Assembly: GCF_000685095.1 (NCBI RefSeq)
Contig: NZ_BAYE01000031.1
Span: 1-61,177, forward strand
Length of the DNA: 61,177 nucleotides
Direction: 5' to 3'
DNA from: Paraburkholderia caledonica NBRC 102488
GTDB taxonomy: Bacteria > Pseudomonadota > Gammaproteobacteria > Burkholderiales > Burkholderiaceae
Part shown: one piece after another, positions 35,353 to 44,400 of the stretch
Position numbering within the stretch: the stretch's first letter is position 1
Layout of the letters: each line of letters begins with the position of its first letter
Translations under genes and position numbers: made by a program
Notes under the pieces: model-generated
The model's input: only the letters and a program-made list of their open reading frames with translations
Told to the model about the DNA's origin: nothing
Databases searched by the model: none

Positions 35353-36126
35353 ATGAACGATGCAACAGATGGTTTTCCCCTGGATGCCCCCGTGCGCGCC
35401 CCGCTTCTTCCTGCAGCCGCGCCACGGGAGAGCACGTCCCGCGTAATCGCGGAGGCGTTGCGCGAGGCGATTATCGACGGCACGCTGGCGCCCGGCGCGC
35501 CGCTGCGCCAGGACGCGCTCGCCCGGCACTTTTCGGTTAGCGCGATCCCGGTGCGGGAGGCGTTGCGCCTGCTCGAGACCGAAGGCTGGGCGAAGGTCGC
35601 GATGCACAAAGGAGCGACCGTCGCGCCCTTGTCCGCAGATGAAGCGCGTGAGATCTACGAGATCCGCTCCGCGTTGGAGAGCCTTGCGATCGGGCTGGCA
35701 ATACCCAAACACACGGCGGCCACGCTGCGCGAATGCGCGGCGCTGTGCCGCGCGGCGGAGCGCGAGCCGGACCCGTCGCTGTACGTGGCGCGCAATGCCG
35801 AGTTCCACATGAGCCTGTATGCGCCGGCCGCGCGTCCTCAACTCGAAGACCTGATCCGCGTGCTGCATCGGCGTGGCGAACGGTATTTGCGCCTGAAATT
35901 CGGGTTGCCTTCTTACAAGGGCGAATCCGACAATGAACACAGCGAATTGCTCGACGCCGTGCAACGGCGCGACGTGCCGGGCGCGCAAGCGCTCGTCGTT
36001 GCGCACCTGCTCGGCACGGGCGATCTGCTCCACCGTTTCCTGACCGAACGCGCGCAGGCGGAAGCCGCGCTCGCGAACCGGCCCAAGCCGCGCGGCAGAC
36101 CCCCGCGCATCACCACCGGGAGCTGA
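35353..36126 (+). CDS. mdcY: GntR regulator (FCD type), MdcY-like
   Basis: A 257-residue FadR-subfamily regulator. The winged helix has the motif LRQDALARHFSVSAIPVREA, and the FCD domain carries the metal-binding Asp/His pattern (EIYEIRSALE, AEFHMSLY and a later His). It ends 8 bp before mdcA in the same direction, so it is probably co-transcribed and autoregulated. In Acinetobacter the corresponding regulator MdcY represses the mdc operon until malonate or a derivative binds. Gene symbol given by position and family. Confidence 0.8.
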   Translation: MNDATDGFPLDAPVRAPLLPAAAPRESTSRVIAEALREAIIDGTLAPGAPLRQDALARHFSVSAIPVREALRLLETEGWAKVAMHKGATVAPLSADEAREIYEIRSALESLAIGLAIPKHTAATLRECAALCRAAEREPDPSLYVARNAEFHMSLYAPAARPQLEDLIRVLHRRGERYLRLKFGLPSYKGESDNEHSELLDAVQRRDVPGAQALVVAHLLGTGDLLHRFLTERAQAEAALANRPKPRGRPPRITTGS

Positions 36127-36134
36127 TTGAGCCG

Positions 36135-37796
36135 ATGAACCCATCCGCCGAAGCGTCATCCGCCGCACGTTCATGGACCACGCGCCGCGACGAAAAGAAC
36201 CGCCGCCTCGCCGCTATTGCGCCATGGCTCGAAGACGGCGTCCTGCCGCCCAACCGCATCGTCGATGCTCTCGAAACGCTGATCCAGCCAGGCGACCGGG
36301 TCGCGCTCGAGGGCGACAACCAGAAGCAGGCGGATTTTCTGTCGCGCTCGCTGGCGAAAGTCGATCCGCAGAAGCTTCACGACGTGCATCTGCTCATATC
36401 GAGCATCAGTCGCCCCGAGCATCTCGCGCTGTTCGAACGCGGCATCGCGCATAAAGTGGATTTTGCGTTTGCCGGGCCACAGAGCTTGCGCGTCGCGCAA
36501 CTGCTCGAAGACGGGCAACTGGAAATCGGCGCGATCTACACGTACGTCGAACTTTACGCGCGCATGTTCGTGGACCTGACGCCGCACGTCGCGCTGCTTT
36601 GCGCAGAAAAGGCGGACCGTCACGGCAATCTCTACACGGGCCCGAACACCGAAGACACACCGACCATCGCGGAGGCCGCCGCGTTTCGTCATGGCATCGT
36701 AATCGTCCAGGTCAACGAGATCGTCGATGAACTGCCGCGTGTCGATATTCCAGGCTCGTGGGTCGACGTCGTCGTGCAAGCGGACCGGCCGTTCGCGGTG
36801 GAGCCGCTTTTTACGCGCGATCCGCGCCATATCGGCGATCTGCAGGTGCTGACCGCGATGATGGTGATACGCGGCATCTACGAACCGTACGGCGTGAGTT
36901 CTCTGAACCACGGCATTGGCTTCGACACCGCGGCGATCGAGTTGCTGCTCCCTACCTACGGCGAGTCGCTCGGCCTGAAGGGCAAGATCTGCCGCAACTG
37001 GACGCTCAATCCGCACCCCACGATGATCCCCGCGATCGAATCGGGCTGGGTCGAGAGCATCCATTGCTTCGGCAGCGAAGTCGGCATGGAGGCGTATATC
37101 GAGGCGCGTCCGGACGTGTTCTTCACCGGTAACGACGGCACGCTGCGCTCGAACCGCGTTCTGTGTCAACTGGCCGGGCAATACGGCGTCGACCTCTTCA
37201 TCGGCTCGACGTTGCAGATCGACGCGGACGCCAATTCATCCACGGTGACGCGTGGACGTCTCGCCGGCTTCGGCGGAGCGCCGAACATGGGCCACGATCC
37301 GCGCGGCCGCCGTCATTCGAGCGAAGCGTGGCTCAAGCTCCTGAAGGATCAAGGGCCCGTGTCGCGTGGTCAGAAGCTCGTCGTGCAACTCGCGGAGACA
37401 TACAAGAAAGGCGGCGAGCCGACTTTCGTCGACGAACTGGATGCCGTCGCCGTGGGTGCGAAAAACGGCATGCCGATCGCGCCGGTCATGATCTATGGCG
37501 ACGACGTGAGCCATGTCGTCACCGAAGAAGGCATCGCGCATTTGCACAAGGCCGAAGGCATCGACGAACGGCGCGCCGCAATCGCCGCCGTGGCCGGCGT
37601 GACGCCGATCGGCTTGCGTGCGAAGCCCGAGAAAACCGCCGAACTGCGCCGGCGCGGCATCGTCGCGTATCCGGAAGATCTTGGCATTCGCCGCGGTGAA
37701 GCGAAGCGTTCGCTGCTGGCCGCACGCAGCATCGACGATCTGGTCACGTGGTCGGGCGGTTTGTATGCGCCGCCGGCTCGCTTCAGGAGCTGGTGA
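36135..37796 (+). CDS. mdcA: Malonate decarboxylase alpha subunit (acetyl-S-ACP:malonate ACP transferase)
   Basis: A 553-residue subunit that moves the acyl-carrier protein from acetyl to malonate, the first half-reaction of biotin-independent malonate decarboxylase. MdcA-like features include GDRVALEGDNQKQADFLSRS, NRVLCQLAGQYG and AGFGGAPNMGHDPRGRRHSS. Full length. It overlaps mdcB by one base (TGATG) and begins the ordered set A-B-C-D-E-G-H. Confidence 0.97.
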   Translation: MNPSAEASSAARSWTTRRDEKNRRLAAIAPWLEDGVLPPNRIVDALETLIQPGDRVALEGDNQKQADFLSRSLAKVDPQKLHDVHLLISSISRPEHLALFERGIAHKVDFAFAGPQSLRVAQLLEDGQLEIGAIYTYVELYARMFVDLTPHVALLCAEKADRHGNLYTGPNTEDTPTIAEAAAFRHGIVIVQVNEIVDELPRVDIPGSWVDVVVQADRPFAVEPLFTRDPRHIGDLQVLTAMMVIRGIYEPYGVSSLNHGIGFDTAAIELLLPTYGESLGLKGKICRNWTLNPHPTMIPAIESGWVESIHCFGSEVGMEAYIEARPDVFFTGNDGTLRSNRVLCQLAGQYGVDLFIGSTLQIDADANSSTVTRGRLAGFGGAPNMGHDPRGRRHSSEAWLKLLKDQGPVSRGQKLVVQLAETYKKGGEPTFVDELDAVAVGAKNGMPIAPVMIYGDDVSHVVTEEGIAHLHKAEGIDERRAAIAAVAGVTPIGLRAKPEKTAELRRRGIVAYPEDLGIRRGEAKRSLLAARSIDDLVTWSGGLYAPPARFRSW

Positions 37797-38767
37797 TGAG
37801 AGCCGCTGCTGTCTTGTTCGAGCGCGATGAGCGGTCGTCCGCCCAGGCCGCACGGGCCGCACAAGGCGCGCAAGTCGGGCCCGCGCCGATGCCGGCCGCT
37901 CGCGTCAGCAAGCCTATCCAGAACCTGCTCACCGACGCGGAACTCGCGCATTACGCCGTGACCGCGCTAATCGACGAAGCCGAACTCACGCCGAAGCCCG
38001 CGCTCGTCGATCGGCGCGGCAGCGGCGCGCATCGTGACCTCGACCTCGCGATCATGCGGCGCTCGGCGCATGCGCTCGAACCGACGTTCGACGCGCTAGC
38101 GCGCACGGCGCGCCGCCGCGGCGAACCGTCGGCGCTATTGCGCACTGAACTCGCGCAGATCGGCCGCGCGGGCGAGCAGGACATGCTGCGCGCAACAGGC
38201 GGCAGCAACGCGCATCGCGGCGCAATCTGGATTGTCGGGCTGCTGGTCGCGGGCGCGTCGTTGCAGCAGACCGTGGGCCGCCTCGACGCATCGAACATCT
38301 GCCAACGCGCGGCGCAGATCGCCTGCTTCCCCGACCGCTTTGCCGCTGCGACCGACAGTCACGGAGAGCGCGTGCGGCAGCGCTATCAGGTCGGCGGCGC
38401 ACGCCGCGAAGCGCAAGAAGGCTTTCCGCATGTGATCGGCACGGGCTTGCCCGCGTTGCTCGCGGCGCGCGAGCGCGGCATCGCCGAAGACGCCGCCCGC
38501 GTCGACGCCCTGCTCTCGATCATGGCTTCGCTCGACGACACCTGCCTGCTGCATCGCGCGGGTCTCGCCGGCTTGCATGCCGGACAACGCGGCGCGCAGC
38601 GCGTGGTGCAAGCCGGTGGCAGCTCGACACCGGAAGGCCAGATCGCGCTCGCCGCACTCGAACAGCAACTGCTGTCGCTCAACGCATCGCCCGGCGGCGC
38701 AGCCGACCTGCTCGCCGCCACCCTCTTTCTCGACATGCTGGCGCATCACGACGCCAGCGGGAGCTGA
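37796..38767 (+). CDS. mdcB: Triphosphoribosyl-dephospho-CoA synthase MdcB
   Basis: A 323-residue enzyme making 2'-(5''-triphosphoribosyl)-3'-dephospho-CoA, the precursor of the ACP prosthetic group. CitG-family motifs are KPALVDRRGSGAHRDLDLA, GGSNAHRGAIW and SLDDTCLLHRAG. The ATG at 37796 overlaps the mdcA stop; an upstream frame start at 37748 lies inside mdcA and is rejected. About 40 N-terminal residues ahead of the domain are poorly conserved-looking. Confidence 0.95.
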   Translation: MRAAAVLFERDERSSAQAARAAQGAQVGPAPMPAARVSKPIQNLLTDAELAHYAVTALIDEAELTPKPALVDRRGSGAHRDLDLAIMRRSAHALEPTFDALARTARRRGEPSALLRTELAQIGRAGEQDMLRATGGSNAHRGAIWIVGLLVAGASLQQTVGRLDASNICQRAAQIACFPDRFAAATDSHGERVRQRYQVGGARREAQEGFPHVIGTGLPALLAARERGIAEDAARVDALLSIMASLDDTCLLHRAGLAGLHAGQRGAQRVVQAGGSSTPEGQIALAALEQQLLSLNASPGGAADLLAATLFLDMLAHHDASGS

Positions 38768-38772
38768 GCCAC

Positions 38773-39087
38773 ATGGAACATCTGACCTTCGACTATCCGG
38801 CGCAACGCGCCGTCACGACTCGCGCGCATGTCGGCGTGGTCGGCTCGGGCGATCTGGAAGTGCTGCTCGCCCCCGCCGATAACGCCAACGCGCTCACCGC
38901 GCATGTCGTCGTGCGCACGAGCGTGGACGGCTACAGTCACATCTGGAAGAGCGTGCTCGACCGCTTCTTCACTCGCTACGACGGCGCCGCGCAAATCGAA
39001 ATCAACGACTTCGGTGCGACGCCTGGCGTCGTGGCGTTGCGGCTCGCCGAAGCCGTCGAGGCCGCCGAACAGGGAGACGACGCATGA
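38773..39087 (+). CDS. mdcC: Malonate decarboxylase acyl-carrier protein (delta subunit)
   Basis: A 104-residue carrier protein. The motif VVGSGDLEVL places Ser25 at the position known to carry the phosphoribosyl-dephospho-CoA group in MdcC. Length and the closing GATPGVVALRLAEAVE segment are typical. Its stop overlaps mdcD as ATGA. Confidence 0.96.
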   Translation: MEHLTFDYPAQRAVTTRAHVGVVGSGDLEVLLAPADNANALTAHVVVRTSVDGYSHIWKSVLDRFFTRYDGAAQIEINDFGATPGVVALRLAEAVEAAEQGDDA

Positions 39088-39971
39088 GCACGCTTGCAAG
39101 CACGCATGCCGCGCCGCTGCTGCGCGACAGCTTTATCGAACTGCCCGCTCGCGAGCGTGCCCGCTCGCTGCTCGATCCGGGCACCTTCCGCGAATTGCTC
39201 GGCCCATTCGACAGGATCGAGTCGCCCTGGCTGCCGCTGCAAGGCGTCGTTTGCCAGGCGGACGACGGCTGCGTGATCGCGCGCGGCACGATCGACGGCG
39301 AGCCCGCTGTGATCGCCGCGATCGAATCGGCGTTTCAGGGCGGCAGCATCGGCGAAGTATCGGGCAGCAAGATCGCCGCTGCTCTCGAACTGGCGCTGCG
39401 CGATTGCGAGCGCGGCAAGATGGTGCGGCCGGTCGTGCTGTTCGAAACCGGCGGCGTGCGCCTTCAGGAAGCCAACCTGGGCCTCGCCGTGATCGCCGAG
39501 ATGCAGGCAGCGATCGTTGCGCTGCGTCGTCATGTGCCGGTGGTCGGCGTGATCGCGGGCATGGTCGGCTGCTTCGGCGGCATGTCGCTCGCGGCTGCGC
39601 TGTGTTCGTACCTCGTCGTGACGAAGCAGGGCAGGCTCGGTATGAACGGGCCCGAGGTGATCGAACAGGAAGCCGGCATCGAAGAGCTGGATGCAAGCGA
39701 CCGGCGCCGCGTGTGGCAACTGATCGGCGGAGAACAGCGTGCGGCGACGGCGCTCGCCGATAGCCTCGTCGACGACGACGCCGAGGCCGTGCGCGCCGCC
39801 GTGCGTTCAGCGTTCGCGCTCGGCGTGCCGGCTGCACACCGAAGCGAACAGGTCGACGTATTCTTGCAACGGCTTGCGCGGATCGATCCGGCCAGCGTGA
39901 CGCCGGAAAGCATGCGCGAGGTTTATTCGACGAAGCAAAACGACAATCAGCCGCGCAAGGAGCAAGTATGA
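39084..39971 (+). CDS. mdcD: Malonate decarboxylase beta subunit
   Basis: A 295-residue carboxyltransferase-fold subunit; with MdcE it decarboxylates malonyl-S-ACP to acetyl-S-ACP. Typical segments are FIELPARERARSLLDPGTFREL, GGSIGEVSGSKIA, ETGGVRLQEANLGL and GCFGGMSLAAALCSY. Translationally coupled on both sides by 4-bp ATGA overlaps. Confidence 0.96.
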   Translation: MSTLASTHAAPLLRDSFIELPARERARSLLDPGTFRELLGPFDRIESPWLPLQGVVCQADDGCVIARGTIDGEPAVIAAIESAFQGGSIGEVSGSKIAAALELALRDCERGKMVRPVVLFETGGVRLQEANLGLAVIAEMQAAIVALRRHVPVVGVIAGMVGCFGGMSLAAALCSYLVVTKQGRLGMNGPEVIEQEAGIEELDASDRRRVWQLIGGEQRAATALADSLVDDDAEAVRAAVRSAFALGVPAAHRSEQVDVFLQRLARIDPASVTPESMREVYSTKQNDNQPRKEQV

Positions 39972-40783
39972 GCGACACCCAACTGAGCCGCGGCGCGCGC
40001 TGGTTCCACGCGCTCGCCGGCGATTCCGGCAACGCGGCGCCGGTGTGGAGCGGCGATGCGCCGCTTGGCGACGAGACCGCGCGCTTCATCACCGTCGTGC
40101 CCGATCCCGCCAACCGCTTTCCGCGCGCGACCGACAACGTGGTCGGTCTCGAACAAGGCTGGCAACTCGCACGAGCGGTCCGCGAGACGATCGCGGCCGA
40201 TGCGGCGAGCAGCACGCGCCGCCCTATCGTCGCGATCGTCGATGTGAAAAGCCAGGCGTATGGCTATCGCGAGGAAATGCTCGGCATTCATCTCGCGTGT
40301 GCCGCCGCGGTCGACGCTTATGCGTCGGCTCGCGATGCGGGACATCCGGTCATCGCGCTGATCGTCGGACCGGCGATGTCGGGCGCATTCCTCGCACATG
40401 GCTACCAGGCGAATCGCATCGTCGCGCTCGATGCACCCGGCACGATGGTCCATGCGATGGGCAAGGAAGCCGCCGCGCGCGTCACCCGCCGCACGGTCGA
40501 AGCACTTGACGCACTCGGCGAAACCATTGTGCCGATGTCGTACTCGATGGCCTCGTTTGCGAAGCTCGGACTGCTCGATCAACTGATAGAAGGCATCGAC
40601 GCGGATGCACCTGACGCCGCGCAAATCAAGCGCGTACGGCAGGTGTTGTGCGAACAGATCAGCAGCGCACGCACGGGCAGCCGCAACCTGTCGCGGCGGC
40701 TGGAATCGGCGGCCGCGCAGAAGAACCGCGCGGCGTCTATCGAAGTGCGCCGGCGGCTCGCTGAACAATGGGATGCCGTGTAA
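39968..40783 (+). CDS. mdcE: Malonate decarboxylase gamma subunit
   Basis: A 271-residue partner of MdcD with a related fold. VDVKSQAYGYREEMLGIHLA, GPAMSGAFLAHGYQANRI and DAPGTMVHAMGKEAAARVT are family landmarks. It ends in TAATG shared with mdcG. Confidence 0.95.
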   Translation: MSDTQLSRGARWFHALAGDSGNAAPVWSGDAPLGDETARFITVVPDPANRFPRATDNVVGLEQGWQLARAVRETIAADAASSTRRPIVAIVDVKSQAYGYREEMLGIHLACAAAVDAYASARDAGHPVIALIVGPAMSGAFLAHGYQANRIVALDAPGTMVHAMGKEAAARVTRRTVEALDALGETIVPMSYSMASFAKLGLLDQLIEGIDADAPDAAQIKRVRQVLCEQISSARTGSRNLSRRLESAAAQKNRAASIEVRRRLAEQWDAV

Positions 40784-41490
40784 TGCGTGTCTGTGCCGCG
40801 CCGCCCTTCACCGCGCAGTCCGCTGCGCCGTGCGCCGGGTCGTCTGATACACGTTGGCGGCCGCACGACCTGCTGCACTTGCGGCGTCTCGCTACGTTCG
40901 AAGGCGAACCCGCATGGGTCCGCGACGCTTTCGAGCGCGCGCCGTATGCGGTCGTGCGGCGTGCGCTTACCGCGCTGGGCGTCGTCGCAGTCGGCGTGCG
41001 CGGCGCGCAGCGCTCGCAGCGGTACGGCACGTGGGTTGCATCGGCGGAGATCGTCGAAGCAACAGCGCCCGAAGCACTCGTGCGGAGCGAACCGCTCGCG
41101 GGGCGCACCGCATTGCCCGCCTTTGTCGCGCTCGCCGCGTTGCAACGGGACTCGACCAGTGCATTGAATCGACTCGTGTGGGGCCCCACGGGAAGCGCGG
41201 GTTTCGAACTGGCAACGCGGAGAAACACGGTGTCGGAATCGAGCGACCTGGATCTTTTGATTCGGACACCCGAACGATTATCGCGCGATTGCGCCGCTGG
41301 CTTGCTGAAGCGGTTCGACGCGCTCTCGCGGCAAACCGGCATTCGCATCGACGCGCAACTGGAAACGCCGGCAGGCGGTGTCGCACTAGCCGAGTGGGCC
41401 GCGGGCAAAGCACGTGTGATGGCGCGCCACGCAAGCGGTCCGCAACTGCTTGCCGATCCGTGGGCCGCCGTCCAGCCGACTGACGTCTGA
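40783..41490 (+). CDS. mdcG: Phosphoribosyl-dephospho-CoA transferase MdcG
   Basis: A 235-residue nucleotidyltransferase attaching the prosthetic group to MdcC Ser25. SESSDLDLLIRTP contains the metal-binding Asp-x-Asp of the nucleotidyltransferase fold; WRPHDLLHL near the N terminus is characteristic. I choose the ATG at 40783, overlapping the mdcE stop; a start 15 bp upstream is possible. Overlaps mdcH by TGATG. Confidence 0.92.
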   Translation: MRVCAAPPFTAQSAAPCAGSSDTRWRPHDLLHLRRLATFEGEPAWVRDAFERAPYAVVRRALTALGVVAVGVRGAQRSQRYGTWVASAEIVEATAPEALVRSEPLAGRTALPAFVALAALQRDSTSALNRLVWGPTGSAGFELATRRNTVSESSDLDLLIRTPERLSRDCAAGLLKRFDALSRQTGIRIDAQLETPAGGVALAEWAAGKARVMARHASGPQLLADPWAAVQPTDV

Positions 41491-42422
41491 TGCTCGCGCT
41501 GATCTTCCCGGGCCAAGGTTCGCAGACCGACGGCTTCCTGCATCGCCTACCGCCGCATCCCGCCGTGCATGCGACGCTCGACGAGGCTTCCAACGTACTC
41601 GGCATCGACGTCCTTTCGCTCGACACACCCGATGCATTGCGCTCGACCGTTGCCGTGCAGTGCGGCCTGACCGTGGCCGGGGTGGCTCTCTCCCGCGCGC
41701 TGGCCGATGAAGGGCTGACGCCCGAGATGAGCGCCGGGTTGTCGGTGGGCGCGTACCCGGCGGCGGTGAGCTGCGGCGCGCTCGCCTTCCACGACGCATT
41801 GACGATGGTCCACCGTCGCGCCGAATTGATGGAGGCCGCCTACCCATCGGGCTACGGTCTGGCGGCAGTGTCGGGGTTGACGGAGCACCAGCTCGCAACG
41901 CTCGCCGCCCAGCATGCCGACGCAGGCGAGCCGCCCGTCTACATCGGCAATGTGAACGCGCCGCGGCAGATCGTCATGGCGGGTGCGAACGCCGCGTTGG
42001 ACAGCTTTCTCGCCCGCGCGTTGGCCGCGGGGGCGCGCAAGGCGACGCGCCTTGCGGTCAGCGTGCCTTCACATTGCGAATTGCTCGCGAACGCAAGCAA
42101 CGAACTGTCGGCCTACGCGCGTACCCTTCACTTCAGCGCGCCGCAAAGCATCTACATCGGCAATCGCGGCGGGCGCCCCTTGTACACGGCCGACGCGATT
42201 CGCGACGACCTCGCGACCAACATGCGCTACACCGTGCGATGGTTCGACGCACTCACCGTCATGCAGGAAATGGGCATGCGCGTCGCGATAGAAGCGCCGC
42301 CCGGCCAGGTGTTGACGGACATCACGCGCGAACACTATCCCGACATCGCCGCGCTCGCGGCTAGCACGCTTCCGCTCGAACGCCTGACGGCGACAGCACA
42401 GCGGCGCCTCGAAACCAGATAG
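41490..42422 (+). CDS. mdcH: Malonate decarboxylase epsilon subunit (malonyl-CoA:ACP transacylase)
   Basis: A 310-residue transacylase that primes the carrier protein with malonyl. It has the FabD-like motif FPGQGSQ at residues 6-12, nucleophile Ser85 in GLSVGAYPA, and the catalytic His in VPSHCELL. Last gene of the mdc operon, ending 12 bp from the convergent mdcR. Confidence 0.95.
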   Translation: MLALIFPGQGSQTDGFLHRLPPHPAVHATLDEASNVLGIDVLSLDTPDALRSTVAVQCGLTVAGVALSRALADEGLTPEMSAGLSVGAYPAAVSCGALAFHDALTMVHRRAELMEAAYPSGYGLAAVSGLTEHQLATLAAQHADAGEPPVYIGNVNAPRQIVMAGANAALDSFLARALAAGARKATRLAVSVPSHCELLANASNELSAYARTLHFSAPQSIYIGNRGGRPLYTADAIRDDLATNMRYTVRWFDALTVMQEMGMRVAIEAPPGQVLTDITREHYPDIAALAASTLPLERLTATAQRRLETR

Positions 42423-42434
42423 GCAAGCCGCGCT

Positions 42435-43376
42435 TCACTGGCGCTTCTCGATCAACTGCCGCCCCATCGCTTTCGCATACCCATCGCAGGCATTGCGCGC
42501 AACGCGCGCCGCTGCAAGCACGCCGACGTCGGCATCGTCGCGGTAGTACATCGCCACGTTGATCGGCGGCGGCAACGGACGCACCTGCAACTGCCCCAAC
42601 TCTCCGCTCGTCAGATACGGCTCGACAAAAAGCGCGGGCACAGCCGCGATGCCAAAGCCGTCGCGCAATAGTTTGACGATGACCGCGACCGACGGCATGC
42701 ACGTCACCTGCGTATCGGCGAGCGGTACGCCCGCGCGCGTGGCCAGCGTGTGTACGATAGTCTCCACCGCGATTTGCGGCGCCGTGCCGCGGCCGAACGT
42801 GAGAACCGGTTTGCGCAGCAGCGCCCCGACATGCTTCGCACGGCTCGCGGGAATCAGGTCGCTGCGCGCGATCCAGCGCACCGGATAACTTGCCAGCAAT
42901 GCCGACACAATCGATGTCTCGCGCTCGCCCGCTTCTTCCACCTGGATCACGAGATCGAGTTCGCCGGCGCGCAGGCGAGGTCCGAGCACGGCGCTCGAAT
43001 CGACGGTCAGGTCCACGACTATGCGGTGGTACTCCAGGTTCAGCATGCGGATGTAGTCGGGCAACCAGCTATGCACGACCGTCTCGATCACGCCGAGGCG
43101 CAGCCGGGTCGCCAACTGCGTTTCGTCCTGTGCGGCCAGTTGCAGCGAACGCGTGGCCTGCACCACCGAGCGCGCGTGCGCAAGCAGCCGCTCGCCATTT
43201 GCGGTGAGCTTGAATTCGGGCGCATCGCGTTCGATCAATTCGACGCCGAGTTCCGACTCCAGCGTCTTGATACGCAGTGAAATGGCGGCGGGCGTTGCGT
43301 GCATCGCCGCCGCCGTCGCACGAAAACTACCGAGCCTGGCGAGCGTCAGGAATGTTTCGACGAAGCGGGTATTCAT
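42435..43376 (-). CDS. mdcR: LysR-family regulator, MdcR-like
   Basis: A 313-residue LysR protein: helix-turn-helix at residues 5-62 (ETFLTLARLGSFRATAAAMH, then PAAISLRIKTLE) and an effector domain from about 90. LysR-type MdcR proteins activate mdc operons in Klebsiella and Pseudomonas. Here it is convergent with mdcH and divergent from a DUF1445 gene, with a 21-bp palindrome in the divergent gap, so it may control that arm directly as well. Confidence 0.88.
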   Translation of the reverse strand: MNTRFVETFLTLARLGSFRATAAAMHATPAAISLRIKTLESELGVELIERDAPEFKLTANGERLLAHARSVVQATRSLQLAAQDETQLATRLRLGVIETVVHSWLPDYIRMLNLEYHRIVVDLTVDSSAVLGPRLRAGELDLVIQVEEAGERETSIVSALLASYPVRWIARSDLIPASRAKHVGALLRKPVLTFGRGTAPQIAVETIVHTLATRAGVPLADTQVTCMPSVAVIVKLLRDGFGIAAVPALFVEPYLTSGELGQLQVRPLPPPINVAMYYRDDADVGVLAAARVARNACDGYAKAMGRQLIEKRQ

Positions 43377-43440
43377 TGCATGTGGTCTCGCAAACGAGCG
43401 GATGAACAGGCGGCATGATCGCCGTAAAGCGGCACTTCCG

Positions 43441-43461
43441 CCGTTAAATTTAATTTAACGG
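43441..43461. promoter_or_regulatory. Candidate MdcR operator
   Basis: CCGTTAAAT-TTA-ATTTAACGG, a palindrome with 9-bp perfect arms, lies 65-85 bp upstream of the mdcR start. A further single half site CCGTTAAAT is at 43530-43538, just before the DUF1445 start. A palindrome plus an offset half site is usual for LysR recognition and activation sites. Confidence 0.65.
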
Positions 43462-43554
43462 AATGGAAGAAAAACTCGCTGGATGGATATTTTTGACGTT
43501 ACTACTCTGGAACGCATCAGAAGGTCAGTCCGTTAAATCCGAAGCGAGCCGTTC

Positions 43555-44334
43555 ATGTCATACACGCCATCCGAATTTCGTCAGCAGATACGCAGCGGCC
43601 GTCTGTCGGGCCCCACCGCAGGCTTTTGCGGCGACTACGCGCAAGCCAATCTCGCCATTCTTCCGCAGCAATACGCCGCCGATTTTCTGCGTTTCTGCAC
43701 GCTCAATCCGAAGGCGTGTCCATTGCTTGGGATCGGCGAGACGGGCCAGTGGCGCGTGCCCTCGCTCGGCGCCGACCTCGATATTCGTAACGACATACCT
43801 GCGTTTTATGTGTATCGCCACGGCGAGCGTGCCGAAGAAGTGCGCAGCCTCAACGAACTCTGGCGCGACGACCTGGTGGTGTTCGCAATCGGCTGCTCGT
43901 TTTCGTTCGAAGAAATGCTGCGCCGCGAAGGCATTGGCCTGCGCCATATCGAACAGCAGGTCAATGTGCCCATGTATCGCACACGCGAACGCAACGTGCC
44001 CGCTGGCGTGTTCGGCGGCAACCGCGTCGTCTCGATGCGTCCACTGAAAGCCGCCGACGCAATCCGCGCGATTCAGATCACGAGCCGCTTTCCCGCAGTG
44101 CATGGCGCGCCCGTGCATATCGGCGACCCGTCGCTGATCGGCATTCGCGATCTCGGCCGGCCCGATTTCGGCGATGCAGTCGAAGTGCGCAGCGACGAAC
44201 TGCCGGTGTTCTGGGCATGCGGCGTCACGCCACAAGCCGCCATCGAGAGCGCGCGCCTGCCGTTCGCGATCGCGCACAAGCCGGGACACATGCTCGTCAC
44301 CGACATTCCCAACGCCTCGCTCGCCGTCATCTAG
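43555..44334 (+). CDS. DUF1445/YcsI-like putative hydro-lyase (D-glutamate cyclase fold family)
   Basis: A 259-residue protein with the family motifs GFCGDYAQANLAILP near the start, IGCSFSFEEML in the middle, and WACGVTPQAAIESARLP with HKPGHMLVTDI at the end. The family is annotated as putative hydro-lyases, and part of it as D-glutamate cyclases; the reaction here is unknown. No signal peptide. It is 66 bp before a MFS carrier on the same strand and diverges from mdcR across a palindrome, suggesting a link to malonate or a related dicarboxylate. Confidence 0.88.
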   Translation: MSYTPSEFRQQIRSGRLSGPTAGFCGDYAQANLAILPQQYAADFLRFCTLNPKACPLLGIGETGQWRVPSLGADLDIRNDIPAFYVYRHGERAEEVRSLNELWRDDLVVFAIGCSFSFEEMLRREGIGLRHIEQQVNVPMYRTRERNVPAGVFGGNRVVSMRPLKAADAIRAIQITSRFPAVHGAPVHIGDPSLIGIRDLGRPDFGDAVEVRSDELPVFWACGVTPQAAIESARLPFAIAHKPGHMLVTDIPNASLAVI

Positions 44335-44400
44335 CGCGGCGCCATTTCATCCGCAAGCCGCGCGCAAGACGCGGCCCATAACGACGACCGGAGTTCAAGC

